Position numbers and translations under genes: made by a program
Source of the DNA: Komagataeibacter nataicola
GTDB lineage: Bacteria > Pseudomonadota > Alphaproteobacteria > Acetobacterales > Acetobacteraceae
Assembly: GCF_003207795.1 (NCBI RefSeq)
Contig: NZ_NIRT01000022.1
Coordinates: forward strand, 1-54,010
Direction of reading: 5' to 3'
DNA length: 54,010 nt
Part shown: positions 26,108 to 35,184 of the stretch, piece after piece
How positions within the stretch are numbered: position 1 is the stretch's first letter
Layout: each line of letters opens with the position of its first letter
Notes under the pieces: generated by a model
Told to the model about the DNA's origin: nothing
The model's database searches: none
Seen by the model: the letters and a program-made list of their open reading frames with translations, nothing else

Positions 26108-27198
26108 TGCTCTATGACCTGTTCGAGCACCATGCCACGGCCCATACCTCCGTGCTCAACCTGTTCCGCTACATCACGTTCCGCTCGGGGGCCGCGTGTC
26201 TGACTGCGCTGGTCATCAGCCTGTGCCTGGGCAACCCGCTGATCGCGCAGCTACGCCGCATCCAGCGCGGCGGCCAGCCCATCCGCAAGCTCGGGCCGGA
26301 GCGCCACCTGATTGAAAAGGTCGGCACCCCCACGATGGGCGGCGTGCTGATCCTGCTTTCGCTATTCGGCTCAACCCTGCTCTGGGCTGACCTGACCAAC
26401 GGCTTCGTGTGGGCTGTCATGCTCACCACGGCGGCCTTTGGCGCGGTGGGCTTTGCCGATGACTACCTCAAGCTGTCACGCCGCAATACCGATGGCGTTT
26501 CCAAACGCATGCGTCTGGGTTGCGAATTCGGGGCCTCGCTGATTGGCGGCATCTGGCTCGAGCACATGATGCCACCCGATCTTGCCAACCATCTGGCCTT
26601 TCCGTTCGTGAAAGACCTGCTGCTGCCGCTGGGCTACGCCTTTCCGCTGTTCGCCATGATCACCATCACCGGGTTTGGCAACGCCGTGAACTTTACCGAC
26701 GGGCTGGACGGGCTGGCCATTGTGCCGGTCATTATCGCGGCCCTCGTGTTCGCGCTGATTTCCTACCTTGTGGGCAACCATGTGTTTGCCGACTATCTGC
26801 AACTGCACGCCGTGCCCGGAACGGGTGAGCTCGGGGTGTTCTGCTCCGCCCTTGTAGGCGCGGGGCTGGGCTTTTTGTGGTTCAACGCGCCGCCTGCGGC
26901 CGTATTCATGGGGGATACTGGCTCGCTCGCCCTTGGCGGCGCGCTCGGTGCCGTGGCCGTTGCGGTCAAGCATGAGCTGGTACTGTGCATCGTGGGCGGG
27001 CTGTTTGTGGTGGAAACGTTTTCGGTCATCATCCAGGTGTTCTGGTACAAGCGCACCGGGCGGCGTGTGTTCCTGATGGCGCCGCTGCACCACCATTTCG
27101 AGAAAAAGGGCTGGGCGGAATCCAAGATCGTGATACGGTTCTGGATCGTGTCCATCGTGCTGGGGCTGTGTGGTCTGGCCACGCTGAAACTGCGGTGA
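26107..27198 (+). CDS. mraY: phospho-N-acetylmuramoyl-pentapeptide transferase
   Basis: MraY joins UDP-MurNAc-pentapeptide to undecaprenyl phosphate, giving lipid I. This 363-residue protein is predicted to have ten membrane helices and shows the polytopic-transferase motifs FADDYLKLSRRN, NFTDGLDGLA, FMGDTGSLALG and PLHHHFEKKGW, with the Mg-binding aspartates and the three histidines in place. It is full length. It overlaps murF by one base and murD by a GTGA arrangement. Confidence 0.97.
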   Translation: MLYDLFEHHATAHTSVLNLFRYITFRSGAACLTALVISLCLGNPLIAQLRRIQRGGQPIRKLGPERHLIEKVGTPTMGGVLILLSLFGSTLLWADLTNGFVWAVMLTTAAFGAVGFADDYLKLSRRNTDGVSKRMRLGCEFGASLIGGIWLEHMMPPDLANHLAFPFVKDLLLPLGYAFPLFAMITITGFGNAVNFTDGLDGLAIVPVIIAALVFALISYLVGNHVFADYLQLHAVPGTGELGVFCSALVGAGLGFLWFNAPPAAVFMGDTGSLALGGALGAVAVAVKHELVLCIVGGLFVVETFSVIIQVFWYKRTGRRVFLMAPLHHHFEKKGWAESKIVIRFWIVSIVLGLCGLATLKLR

Positions 27199-28595
27199 GC
27201 GGCGCCTTTCCCGCTACCCTGTTCGCGGGCCATCATTATGGCGTGGCGGGGCTGGGCCGTAACGGCAATGCGGCTGTCACCGCCCTGCTGGCCATGGGCG
27301 CTAGCGTGCAGGCCTGGGATGACCAGCCCGAAGCGCGCGCGACCCTCGCTGCCCATGCACGGCTGAAGGTCGCCCCCTTCACCAACATGCTGGGGCTTGC
27401 CGCCCTCGTGCTTTCGCCCGGCATTCCGCACCACCTGCCCAGCCCGCACCCGCTGGCCACCATGGCGATGGATGCGGGCGTGCCGATCCTGTCCGATGCC
27501 GAACTGCTGTTCCGCGCCGTGCGGGCGGCGGGCGGGCGGGCCCGCTTTGCGGGCGTTACCGGCACCAATGGCAAGTCCACCACCACCGTGCTGCTGGCGC
27601 ACATGCTGGCCTGTGGCGGCATTCCGGTAGCCGCTGGCGGCAACCTTGGTCCCGCGGCCCTCAGCCTGCCGCTTCTGCCTGATGATGGTGTGTACGTGCT
27701 GGAAATGTCATCGTACATGCTCGAGCGGCTGGAGCAGCTGCATTTCGATGCCGCCTGCCTGCTCAACCTGACGCCAGACCACCTCAACCGCCATGGCGAC
27801 ATGACCGGCTACACCCGGGCCAAGATGCATGTGTTCGACCACCAGGGGCCGGGCGATCTGGCCGTGCTGGGCGCGACCCTGCCCGATTACGCCAGTCTGA
27901 ACCGCGAGCTTGCGCCAACCCGCGCCACCGTGGCCTGCATCAGCGGCGCGGACATACCGCAATGCGATTTCTACTGCACGCCGCATGCGCTGTGCGACCG
28001 CCATGGCGTAATTGCCGAGCTGACCCACGTGCCCGACCTGCCCGGCACCCATAACCGCGAGAACGCGGCTGCCGCCACGGCCATGGCGCTGCATCTGGGC
28101 CTGCCACGCACGGCGGTGGAAGAAGCGCTGCGCAGCTTCAGCGCGCTGGACCACCGGCAGAAAACCGTGGGCAGCATTGAGGGCATCCGCTTCATCAATG
28201 ACAGCAAGGCCACCAATGCCGATGCCACGGCCCGCGCGCTCGCCTGCCATGAGCGTATGATATGGATTGCGGGCGGCACGGCCAAGGCGGGCGGGATCGA
28301 GCCGCTTGCCCCCCTGTTCGGACCCGTGGCCCTGGCTCTGCTGATCGGGCACGACGCGCCGGTGCTGGCCCGGACACTGGCGCAGCACAAGGTGCCCTAC
28401 CGCATTGTCGAAACCCTTGAGCGCGCCGTGCCCGAGGCGCTTGAAGCCGCCCGCTCGCTGGGCGTGGACGTGGTGATGCTCTCGCCCGCCTGCGCGAGTT
28501 TTGACCAGTTCGCCAGTTTTGAAGCCCGTGGCGCGCGGTTTGCGGCACTGGTGCAGGCCCTTGCGGCAGGGCCGGAGGCGACCCGCGCGCAATGA
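27195..28595 (+). CDS. murD: UDP-N-acetylmuramoylalanine--D-glutamate ligase
   Basis: MurD adds D-glutamate to UDP-MurNAc-L-Ala. I set the start at the GTG at 27195, which overlaps the mraY stop (GTGA) and gives 466 residues beginning VSGAFPATLFAGHHYGVAGL. The longer frame upstream would run through mraY. Motifs are VAGLGRNGNAAV for the N-terminal domain, the P-loop GTNGKSTTTVLLA, LNLTPDHLNRHG, and the C-terminal INDSKATNADAT. A 4-nt overlap with ftsW follows. Confidence 0.94.
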   Translation: MSGAFPATLFAGHHYGVAGLGRNGNAAVTALLAMGASVQAWDDQPEARATLAAHARLKVAPFTNMLGLAALVLSPGIPHHLPSPHPLATMAMDAGVPILSDAELLFRAVRAAGGRARFAGVTGTNGKSTTTVLLAHMLACGGIPVAAGGNLGPAALSLPLLPDDGVYVLEMSSYMLERLEQLHFDAACLLNLTPDHLNRHGDMTGYTRAKMHVFDHQGPGDLAVLGATLPDYASLNRELAPTRATVACISGADIPQCDFYCTPHALCDRHGVIAELTHVPDLPGTHNRENAAAATAMALHLGLPRTAVEEALRSFSALDHRQKTVGSIEGIRFINDSKATNADATARALACHERMIWIAGGTAKAGGIEPLAPLFGPVALALLIGHDAPVLARTLAQHKVPYRIVETLERAVPEALEAARSLGVDVVMLSPACASFDQFASFEARGARFAALVQALAAGPEATRAQ

Positions 28596-29758
28596 GCAAC
28601 CTGTCGCGCATAAACACCTCGCATCTGGCGCGGTGGTGGCGGAGCATCGACCGGGTCACGCTGATCTGCGTGTGTATCCTGATCGGGTTCGGCTATATCC
28701 TGATGCTCGCGGCAAGCCCGGCGGTGGCCGTGCGCATTGGCGCCTCGCGCGACATGTTCATTTTCAAGCAGGTCGTCTTTCTGATGCTCGCGGCAGCGAT
28801 CGTGTGCGCCACTTCGCTGCTTTCGCTGCGCGGGGTGCGGGTGGTGGGGTGGATCGGCTTTGTGCTGGCGCTCGGCGCCACCTTCCTCACCCTTGTGCAT
28901 GGCATCGAGATCAAGGGCGCGCGGCGGTGGATCGCGCTGCCCATGATGTCGGTCCAGCCATCTGAATTTCTCAAGCCCTTCTTTGCCGTGGTCACCGCCT
29001 GGCTGCTGACCGAGCGCAAGACCCGGCAATACTTTCCCGGCCTGCTGGTGGCGCTGGGGCTGTTCGCGCTCGTGCTGCTGCTGCTCAAGTCGCAGCCCGA
29101 TATCGGCATGCTGAGCGTGATTACCACCGTGTTCCTGGCCCAGCTGTTCGTCGATGGGCTGAGCCTGTTCCTGGTGGGGGCGGGTGTGGCCAGCATGGTG
29201 GCGGCGTTTATTGGCGCGTATATGGTGTTTCCGCACGTGCGCTCACGCGTGGAGCGCTTCCTGCACCCCGCAGTGGGTGACCATTACCAGATCGACACTG
29301 CGCTGCGCGCCTTTGGCAATGGCGGCCTGCTGGGGCGCGGGCCGGGTGAAGGCCGGGTGAAGGACCTGCTGCCCGATGCGCATGCCGACTTCGTGTTCGC
29401 GGTGGCGGGCGAGGAATTCGGCATGCTGGTGTGCCTGTTCATTATTGGCGTGTTCGCCACCATCGTCATCCGCACGCTGCTCAAGCTGTTGCGCGAGAAC
29501 GATCCCTTCATTGCGGTGGCCACGGCGGGGCTGGTGACAGGCTTCGGCCTGCAGGCCTTTGTCAACATGGGCTCGACGCTGCACCTCATCCCGACCAAGG
29601 GCATGACACTGCCGTTCATTTCCTATGGCGGCTCATCGGCCATGTCGGTGGCGCTGACCATCGGGCTGGTGCTGGCGCTGACCCGCAACCGGCCCAACGA
29701 GAACCGCTTCGGGCAGTTTACGCCAGCCCCTTCCCCCGCACCGAGAGGATCGTCATGA
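28592..29758 (+). CDS. ftsW: septal peptidoglycan glycosyltransferase FtsW
   Basis: FtsW is the SEDS-family glycosyltransferase that polymerises lipid II at the septum with FtsI. The 388-residue protein is predicted to have nine to ten membrane helices. It shows KGARRWI, SVQPSEFLKPF, the large-loop motif GRGPGEGRVKDLLPDAHADF containing the catalytic-type aspartate, and GLVTGFGLQAFVNMG followed by PTKGMTLPFISYGGSS. All are SEDS hallmarks. It overlaps murD and murG. Confidence 0.95.
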   Translation: MSNLSRINTSHLARWWRSIDRVTLICVCILIGFGYILMLAASPAVAVRIGASRDMFIFKQVVFLMLAAAIVCATSLLSLRGVRVVGWIGFVLALGATFLTLVHGIEIKGARRWIALPMMSVQPSEFLKPFFAVVTAWLLTERKTRQYFPGLLVALGLFALVLLLLKSQPDIGMLSVITTVFLAQLFVDGLSLFLVGAGVASMVAAFIGAYMVFPHVRSRVERFLHPAVGDHYQIDTALRAFGNGGLLGRGPGEGRVKDLLPDAHADFVFAVAGEEFGMLVCLFIIGVFATIVIRTLLKLLRENDPFIAVATAGLVTGFGLQAFVNMGSTLHLIPTKGMTLPFISYGGSSAMSVALTIGLVLALTRNRPNENRFGQFTPAPSPAPRGSS

Positions 29759-30867
29759 CCCAACACTGCATTGCCGTGGCGGCCGGGGGCACCGGCGGCC
29801 ACTTCTTCCCCGCCGAGGCGCTGGCCTGCGAACTGGTGCGCCGGGGGCATGACATCATCCTCATGACCGACCGGCGCGCCGGCGGGCGTGAAAGTGGCGT
29901 GTTTGCCGGCCGCCAGCAATTCGTGCTGCCCGGCGCGGGCATTGCCGGGCGCGGCCTGGTGCGGGCCAGCCGGGCGGCACTCGCACTGGCGCGGGGCACG
30001 TTGCAGGCGCGCGGCATCATTGGCCGCACGCGCCCCGCCGCCATCATCGGCTTTGGCGGCTATCCTTCCGTGCCGCCGCTGCTGGGCGGCAGCCTGCTGG
30101 GCACGAACCGCCCGCTGCTGTTCATCCATGAAGGCAATGCAGTGCTGGGCAAGGCCAATGGCTTTCTGGCTCCGCGCATGGATGGCATCGCCACCTCCTT
30201 CCCCACGGTGGGGGGCGTGCCCGCCAAGGTGCCCACCACACTGACCGGCATGCCGGTGCGGCCCGATATCGCGGCCCTGGCGGGGGAAGGCTATGAACCC
30301 TCGAATGGCGTAATCAACCTGCTGGTGTGGGGGGGATCGCTTGGTGCGCGCGTGTTCAGCGATGTGGTGCCCCCTGCCCTTGCCGCCCTGCCGCCCGCGC
30401 TGCGCGCGCGGCTGCAGGTGACCCAGCAGGCCCGCGCGGAGGATGTCGCGCGCGTGCAGACGGCCTATAAAACCGCTGGCATTCCCGCCACCATAGCCCC
30501 CTTCCTTGATGACGTGCCCGGCCTGCTGCGGGCCGCGCACCTGGTAATTGGCCGCGCGGGTGGCTCATCGGTGGCGGAACTGACGGTGGCGGGCCGCCCC
30601 GCCCTGCTGGTACCGCTGCCCATTGCCGCGCGTGATGAACAGGGTGCGAACGCGCAGGCGCTGGTTGATGCGGGAGCTGCGTGGATGATCCGCCAGCCCG
30701 AGTTTACCGCCCCGGCCCTTACGCAGCGCCTGACCACATTGCTGGCCGATCGCGACCTGCTGGCCCGCACGGCGCAGGCCGCGGGCCGCCTTGGCCGCCC
30801 CGATGCCGCCAGTCTTCTGGCCGACATGATAGAAGCACGCTTGCCTGACACGCCCCGCACCGCTTAA
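29755..30867 (+). CDS. murG: lipid II synthase MurG (undecaprenyl-PP-MurNAc-pentapeptide GlcNAc transferase)
   Basis: MurG adds GlcNAc to lipid I on the inner face of the membrane. I chose ATG 29755 (MTQHCIAVAAGGTGGHFFPA), which overlaps the ftsW stop and has GAGAGGA upstream; it gives 370 residues. Motifs are the G-loop GGTGGH, the second loop GFGGYPSVPPLLG, and the C-terminal donor site GRAGGSSVAELTVAGRPALLVPLP. The usual HEQN motif reads HEGNAVLGKAN here, a Gln to Gly change. The gap to murC is 33 bp. Confidence 0.95.
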   Translation: MTQHCIAVAAGGTGGHFFPAEALACELVRRGHDIILMTDRRAGGRESGVFAGRQQFVLPGAGIAGRGLVRASRAALALARGTLQARGIIGRTRPAAIIGFGGYPSVPPLLGGSLLGTNRPLLFIHEGNAVLGKANGFLAPRMDGIATSFPTVGGVPAKVPTTLTGMPVRPDIAALAGEGYEPSNGVINLLVWGGSLGARVFSDVVPPALAALPPALRARLQVTQQARAEDVARVQTAYKTAGIPATIAPFLDDVPGLLRAAHLVIGRAGGSSVAELTVAGRPALLVPLPIAARDEQGANAQALVDAGAAWMIRQPEFTAPALTQRLTTLLADRDLLARTAQAAGRLGRPDAASLLADMIEARLPDTPRTA

Positions 30868-30900
30868 TTCCCGGCAGCGCGAATACGGAGACCTGAGTAG

Positions 30901-32349
30901 ATGAGAGCCCTGCCCCTTTCGATTGGCACCATTCATTTCGTCGGCATTGGCGGAATTGGCATGTCCGGCATCGCCGAAGTGCTGCACATGCTTGGCTATG
31001 CGGTGCAGGGCTCCGACATTGCCGAGAGCGCCAATGTCGCACGCCTGCGTGCCTCCGGCATTCCCGTCACCATCGGCCATGACGCGGCCAACCTTGGCGG
31101 TGCACAGGTGGTGGTCACCTCCACCGCCGTCAAGCGCGACAACCCCGAAGTCGTGGCTGCGCGCGCGCGCCTGATCCCGGTGGTGCGCCGCGCCGAGATG
31201 CTGGCCGAGCTGATGCGCCTGCGCTGGTCGGTGGCCGTTGGCGGCACGCATGGCAAGACCACCACCACCAGTCTTGTCGCCGCCGTGCTCGAGGCCGCCA
31301 GGCTGGACCCCACGGTCATCAATGGTGGCATTATCGAGGCCTATGGCACCAACACCCGCATGGGCTCGGGCGACTGGATGGTGGTCGAGGCCGATGAGAG
31401 CGATGGCTCCTTCCTGCGCCTGCCTTCGGTCATTACGGTGGTCACTAACATGGACCCCGAGCACCTCGACCACTGGGGCACGGAAGAGGCGATGCAGGCG
31501 GCGTATGACCAGTTTGTCTCGAACATTCCGTTTTACGGTTTTGCCGTGCTGTGCATCGACCACCCCGCCGTGCAGCAGATGATCCCGCGCCTGTCCGACC
31601 ACCGCATCGTCACCTACGGTTTTTCGCCGCAGGCCGATGTGCGCGCCGAGAAGGTGATTACCGACAAGCTGGGCGCCACCTTCGAGGTCGTGATCACCAA
31701 CCGCAACCGCAACCGCTCGCGCCGGGCGGGGCCGTTCCGCCTGCCCATGCTGGGCCACCACAACGTGCAGAACGCGCTGGCGGCGATTGCGGTGGGCACC
31801 GAGATGGAAATCGACGACGCCACCATCCGCTCGGCCTTCGCTGCCTTCAGGGGCGTCAAGCGCCGCTTCACCCGCACGGGCGAGACCGGTGGCATCACCA
31901 TCATTGATGATTACGGCCACCACCCCGTCGAGATCGCCGCCGTACTCAAGGCGGCGCGGCAGGCGGGGGCCGGCAACGTAATCGCGGTCATGCAGCCGCA
32001 TCGTTATTCACGCCTCAAGAGCCTGTTCAACGAGTTCTGCACCTGCATGAACGACGCGGGCACCGTCATCATTGCCGATGTGTATGCCGCTGGCGAGCAG
32101 CCGATCGAGGGCATTGACCGCGATGCGCTCGTCGAGGGGCTGCGCGAGCGCGGGCACCGCTCGGTCGTGCCGCTGCCGGGGCCGGAGCATCTGGCGGAAA
32201 TGATCAACGCCATCGCCCGCCCCGGTGACTTCGTGGTCTGCCTTGGTGCGGGCAGCATCACCAACTGGGCGCAGGCCCTGCCCGAGCAACTGGCGGACCT
32301 GCAGGGCATTGCCCATGCCCCCGCCCAGAAGGCGGATGCCCATTCATGA
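30901..32349 (+). CDS. murC: UDP-N-acetylmuramate--L-alanine ligase
   Basis: MurC adds L-alanine to UDP-MurNAc, the first stem residue. The 482-residue protein begins with [20 protein letters not shown] (nucleotide-sugar domain), has the P-loop [26 protein letters not shown] for magnesium and ligand binding, and [18 protein letters not shown] in the C-terminal domain. GGAGA lies about 10 nt upstream of the ATG. It overlaps murB by 4 nt. Confidence 0.96.
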   Translation: MRALPLSIGTIHFVGIGGIGMSGIAEVLHMLGYAVQGSDIAESANVARLRASGIPVTIGHDAANLGGAQVVVTSTAVKRDNPEVVAARARLIPVVRRAEMLAELMRLRWSVAVGGTHGKTTTTSLVAAVLEAARLDPTVINGGIIEAYGTNTRMGSGDWMVVEADESDGSFLRLPSVITVVTNMDPEHLDHWGTEEAMQAAYDQFVSNIPFYGFAVLCIDHPAVQQMIPRLSDHRIVTYGFSPQADVRAEKVITDKLGATFEVVITNRNRNRSRRAGPFRLPMLGHHNVQNALAAIAVGTEMEIDDATIRSAFAAFRGVKRRFTRTGETGGITIIDDYGHHPVEIAAVLKAARQAGAGNVIAVMQPHRYSRLKSLFNEFCTCMNDAGTVIIADVYAAGEQPIEGIDRDALVEGLRERGHRSVVPLPGPEHLAEMINAIARPGDFVVCLGAGSITNWAQALPEQLADLQGIAHAPAQKADAHS

Positions 32350-33311
32350 CCGCCACCATGCCCCTGCCGCAATGGGCGCAGTGTCTGGACACGGACGGCT
32401 TCCGCCCTCGTGGCCGCCTGACCCCGCAGGCCGCCCTTGGCCCGCGCACGTGGTTCCGCGTAGGTGGTGCGGCCGAGCTGCTGTTCCAACCCGCCAGCGC
32501 CGAGGATCTGGCGCAGGTTCTGGGGCGCCTGCCGCTTGAGGTGCCGGTGCTGCCGCTGGGCGCGTGCTCGAACGTGATCGTGCGCGATGGCGGGATTGAC
32601 GGGCTGGTCATCCGCCTCGCCCGTGGTTTTTCGACCATCCGGCGCGATGGCGATGGCCTGATCGCAGGCGCTGCCTGCCTGGACATGACGGTTGCCGAAC
32701 ATGCCGCCGAAGCCGGGCTGGCGGGGCTTGAATTCCTGGCGGGCATTCCCGGCTCAATCGGCGGCGCGGTGGCGATGAACGCAGGCGCCTACGGCTCGGA
32801 CATGGCCACCGTGCTGGACTGGGTGGAAATCGTAACCCGCGATGGCGGGCTGCTGCGCCTGCCCGCCGCCTCGCTCGATTTTGGCTACCGCCATGCCAGC
32901 CTGCCGCCGCAGGCCGTGGTTGTGCGCGCACGCCTCAACGCGCAGGAGGCGCCGCCTGCCGTCATCCGCCAGCGCATTGACGAGATCCGCACGGCACGCG
33001 AGAGCGCCCAGCCTGTGCGCGCGCGCACGGGCGGCTCCACCTTCCGCAACCCCGCCCCTGACGAATCGGAGCGCAAGGCGTGGGAACTGATCGACGCCGC
33101 CGGCTGCCGCGGGCTTATGGTGGGTGGTGCGCAGATCAGCGAAAAGCACTGCAACTTCATGCTCAACACCGGCACCGCCACCGCCGCCGACCTTGAGCGG
33201 CTTGGTGATGTCGTGCGCCAGCGCGTGCATGACCATACGGCCGTCATGCTGCGGTGGGAGATAAAGCGCATCGGGCGGACCGCCCCCCACGGCATGGGAG
33301 AAAACACATGA
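32346..33311 (+). CDS. murB: UDP-N-acetylenolpyruvoylglucosamine reductase
   Basis: MurB is an FAD enzyme that reduces enolpyruvyl-UDP-GlcNAc to UDP-MurNAc with NADPH. FAD-binding motifs are [19 protein letters not shown] and [19 protein letters not shown]. The catalytic serine motif is GSTFRNP, and [17 protein letters not shown] is typical of the short type. Length 321 fits. ATGA overlaps join it to murC and ddl. Confidence 0.96.
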   Translation: MTATMPLPQWAQCLDTDGFRPRGRLTPQAALGPRTWFRVGGAAELLFQPASAEDLAQVLGRLPLEVPVLPLGACSNVIVRDGGIDGLVIRLARGFSTIRRDGDGLIAGAACLDMTVAEHAAEAGLAGLEFLAGIPGSIGGAVAMNAGAYGSDMATVLDWVEIVTRDGGLLRLPAASLDFGYRHASLPPQAVVVRARLNAQEAPPAVIRQRIDEIRTARESAQPVRARTGGSTFRNPAPDESERKAWELIDAAGCRGLMVGGAQISEKHCNFMLNTGTATAADLERLGDVVRQRVHDHTAVMLRWEIKRIGRTAPHGMGENT

Positions 33312-34249
33312 AACGCCGCCGCATCTGCGTGCTGATGGGTGGTCTCTCCGCCGAGCGCGCGGTCAGCCTTGATAGCGGGCGCAACGTGGCTGAGGCGCTG
33401 CGCAGCCTGGACCATGACGTGCACACCATCGACCCCGGCACGGACCTGCTCGCCCTGGTGCGCGACCTGCAGGACAGTCGGCCCGACGCCGTGTTCAACG
33501 CCCTGCATGGCCGCTTTGGCGAGGACGGGTCGATCCAGGGCATACTCGACTGGATGGGCATCCCCTACACCCATTCCGGCGTGCGGGCCTCGGCCACCGC
33601 CATGGACAAGGATGCCGCCCGCGCCGTGTTTGCCGCCGCCGGCCTGCCCATCGCCACCGGAATGTGCCTGACCCCCGCCGAACTCGAACCCGCCGACCCG
33701 CTGCCCGCGCCCTACGTGGTCAAGCCGCTCAATGAAGGGTCATCGGTGGGCGTGGAGATCCTCCACGCGGGCAGCAACCGCCGTGCCGAGATCGCACGGG
33801 GCTGGACATTCGGCACCCATATGCTGGTGGAGGAATACATTCCCGGCCGCGAGCTGACCGTGGGCGTGCTACATGACCGCGCCCTGACCGTAACCGACAT
33901 CACGCCGACCGGCAGCGGCCCCACCTTCTATGACTATCAGGCCAAATACGCCGCTGGCGGCTCATGCCATGAACTGCCCGCGCGCATCCACCCTACTGCC
34001 TTCGAGCAGGCGCGCGAACTGGCCCTGGCGACCCACCGCGCGCTGGGCTGCCGGGGCGCGAGCCGCACTGATTTCCGTTATGACGACACGGCGGGCACGG
34101 ACCTGCCCGGCCGTCTGGTGATCCTCGAGACCAACACCCAGCCGGGCATGACGCCCACATCACTGCTGCCCGAGCAGGCCGCCGCCTGTGGCATGGACTA
34201 TGCCACGCTGTGCCAGTGGATGATCGACCAGGCGACCTGCCGTACATGA
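33308..34249 (+). CDS. ddl: D-alanine--D-alanine ligase
   Basis: Ddl makes the D-Ala-D-Ala dipeptide used by MurF. I chose ATG 33308, overlapping the murB stop, for a 313-residue protein beginning [23 protein letters not shown]-grasp features are NALHGRFGEDGSIQGILD, KPLNEGSSVGVEI, LVEEYIPGRELTVGVL, and the magnesium-site end ILETNTQPGMTPTSL. The longer frame upstream lies within murB and lacks family support. Confidence 0.95.
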   Translation: MKRRRICVLMGGLSAERAVSLDSGRNVAEALRSLDHDVHTIDPGTDLLALVRDLQDSRPDAVFNALHGRFGEDGSIQGILDWMGIPYTHSGVRASATAMDKDAARAVFAAAGLPIATGMCLTPAELEPADPLPAPYVVKPLNEGSSVGVEILHAGSNRRAEIARGWTFGTHMLVEEYIPGRELTVGVLHDRALTVTDITPTGSGPTFYDYQAKYAAGGSCHELPARIHPTAFEQARELALATHRALGCRGASRTDFRYDDTAGTDLPGRLVILETNTQPGMTPTSLLPEQAAACGMDYATLCQWMIDQATCRT

Positions 34250-35184
34250 GGCGACCGACCGACAGCGGCGACCGCCCATCAAGGCTGTCGATCTTCCTGC
34301 GCCGCCAGAAACGCCTGCTCCGCCCGGCCCTGCTGGTGCTGGTGCTGGTGGGGCTGGTGGCGGGCGGCATCACAATGCTGCGCCATGTCGGCTCGGACCC
34401 GCGCTTTGCGGCGCTCAGGGGGCGGATCATCAACATGCTGCCGCTGCGCATTACCGAGATTGACGTAACCGGCTGCGTGCTGACCAGCGAAAGCGCGCTG
34501 CAGGAAGCGTTGGGCGTGCGCACGGGGGATTTCATTCTCGGCTTTTCGGTCAAGGCGGCGCGCGAGCGCATCGACGCGCTGCCCTTTGTCGATCATTCCG
34601 TAGTCGAGCGCCACCTGCCGGGCACCATTCTCATCCATCTGTTCGAGCGCCAGCCCTTTGCCGTGTGGCAGAATCACGGACATTTCATGCTGATCGACCG
34701 GGCGGGCAACCAGGTGCGCGACAAGGGCATGACCGGCAAGGATGCCGAGGCCTTCCGCCAGCTGCCGCTCGTGGTCGGGCCGGATGCCAATCTCGCCGCC
34801 GCCGCCATGATCGATGAACTCACGGCCCAGCCCGAGGTGAGCAGCCATGTCGTGGCCGCGGCCCGCGTGGGGCAGCGCCGGTGGAACCTGACGCTGCGCA
34901 ACGGCACGACCATCCTGCTGCCCGAGGGGCAGGAAGTGGCAGCACTCAAGCGCCTTGCACAAATGCAGGAAACCATAAAAATACTCGACCGGCCCGTTAT
35001 CGCCATAGACATGCGCCTGCCAGACCGCCTGATCATCCGTGAGAACCCCGTGACGCCGAATGACAACAACAATGGACCAGACCAGGGCGATAGCCCGCCA
35101 CCGGCGGCCCCCACGAGCGACCAGACGCCCCGGCAGCAGCCATGGCTTTCCCCCGATAACGGCCTGAGACGGAGGCGGGCATGA
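34246..35184 (+). CDS. ftsQ: cell division protein FtsQ
   Basis: FtsQ is a bitopic divisome scaffold linking early and late division proteins. From ATG 34246 it has 312 residues: a basic cytoplasmic start, one membrane span (about residues 25-44, ALLVLVLVGLVAGGITML), a periplasmic POTRA domain (RITEIDVTGCVLTSESALQE onward), and the beta domain with LPGTILIHLFERQPFAVW. The last 45 residues are proline- and asparagine-rich and look disordered. It overlaps ddl and ftsA by 4 nt each. Confidence 0.92.
   Translation: MRRPTDSGDRPSRLSIFLRRQKRLLRPALLVLVLVGLVAGGITMLRHVGSDPRFAALRGRIINMLPLRITEIDVTGCVLTSESALQEALGVRTGDFILGFSVKAARERIDALPFVDHSVVERHLPGTILIHLFERQPFAVWQNHGHFMLIDRAGNQVRDKGMTGKDAEAFRQLPLVVGPDANLAAAAMIDELTAQPEVSSHVVAAARVGQRRWNLTLRNGTTILLPEGQEVAALKRLAQMQETIKILDRPVIAIDMRLPDRLIIRENPVTPNDNNNGPDQGDSPPPAAPTSDQTPRQQPWLSPDNGLRRRRA

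Noticed and set aside
30565-32001. A 478-codon open frame opposite murG and murC
   Set aside because: It is antisense to well-supported Mur genes and has no family features.
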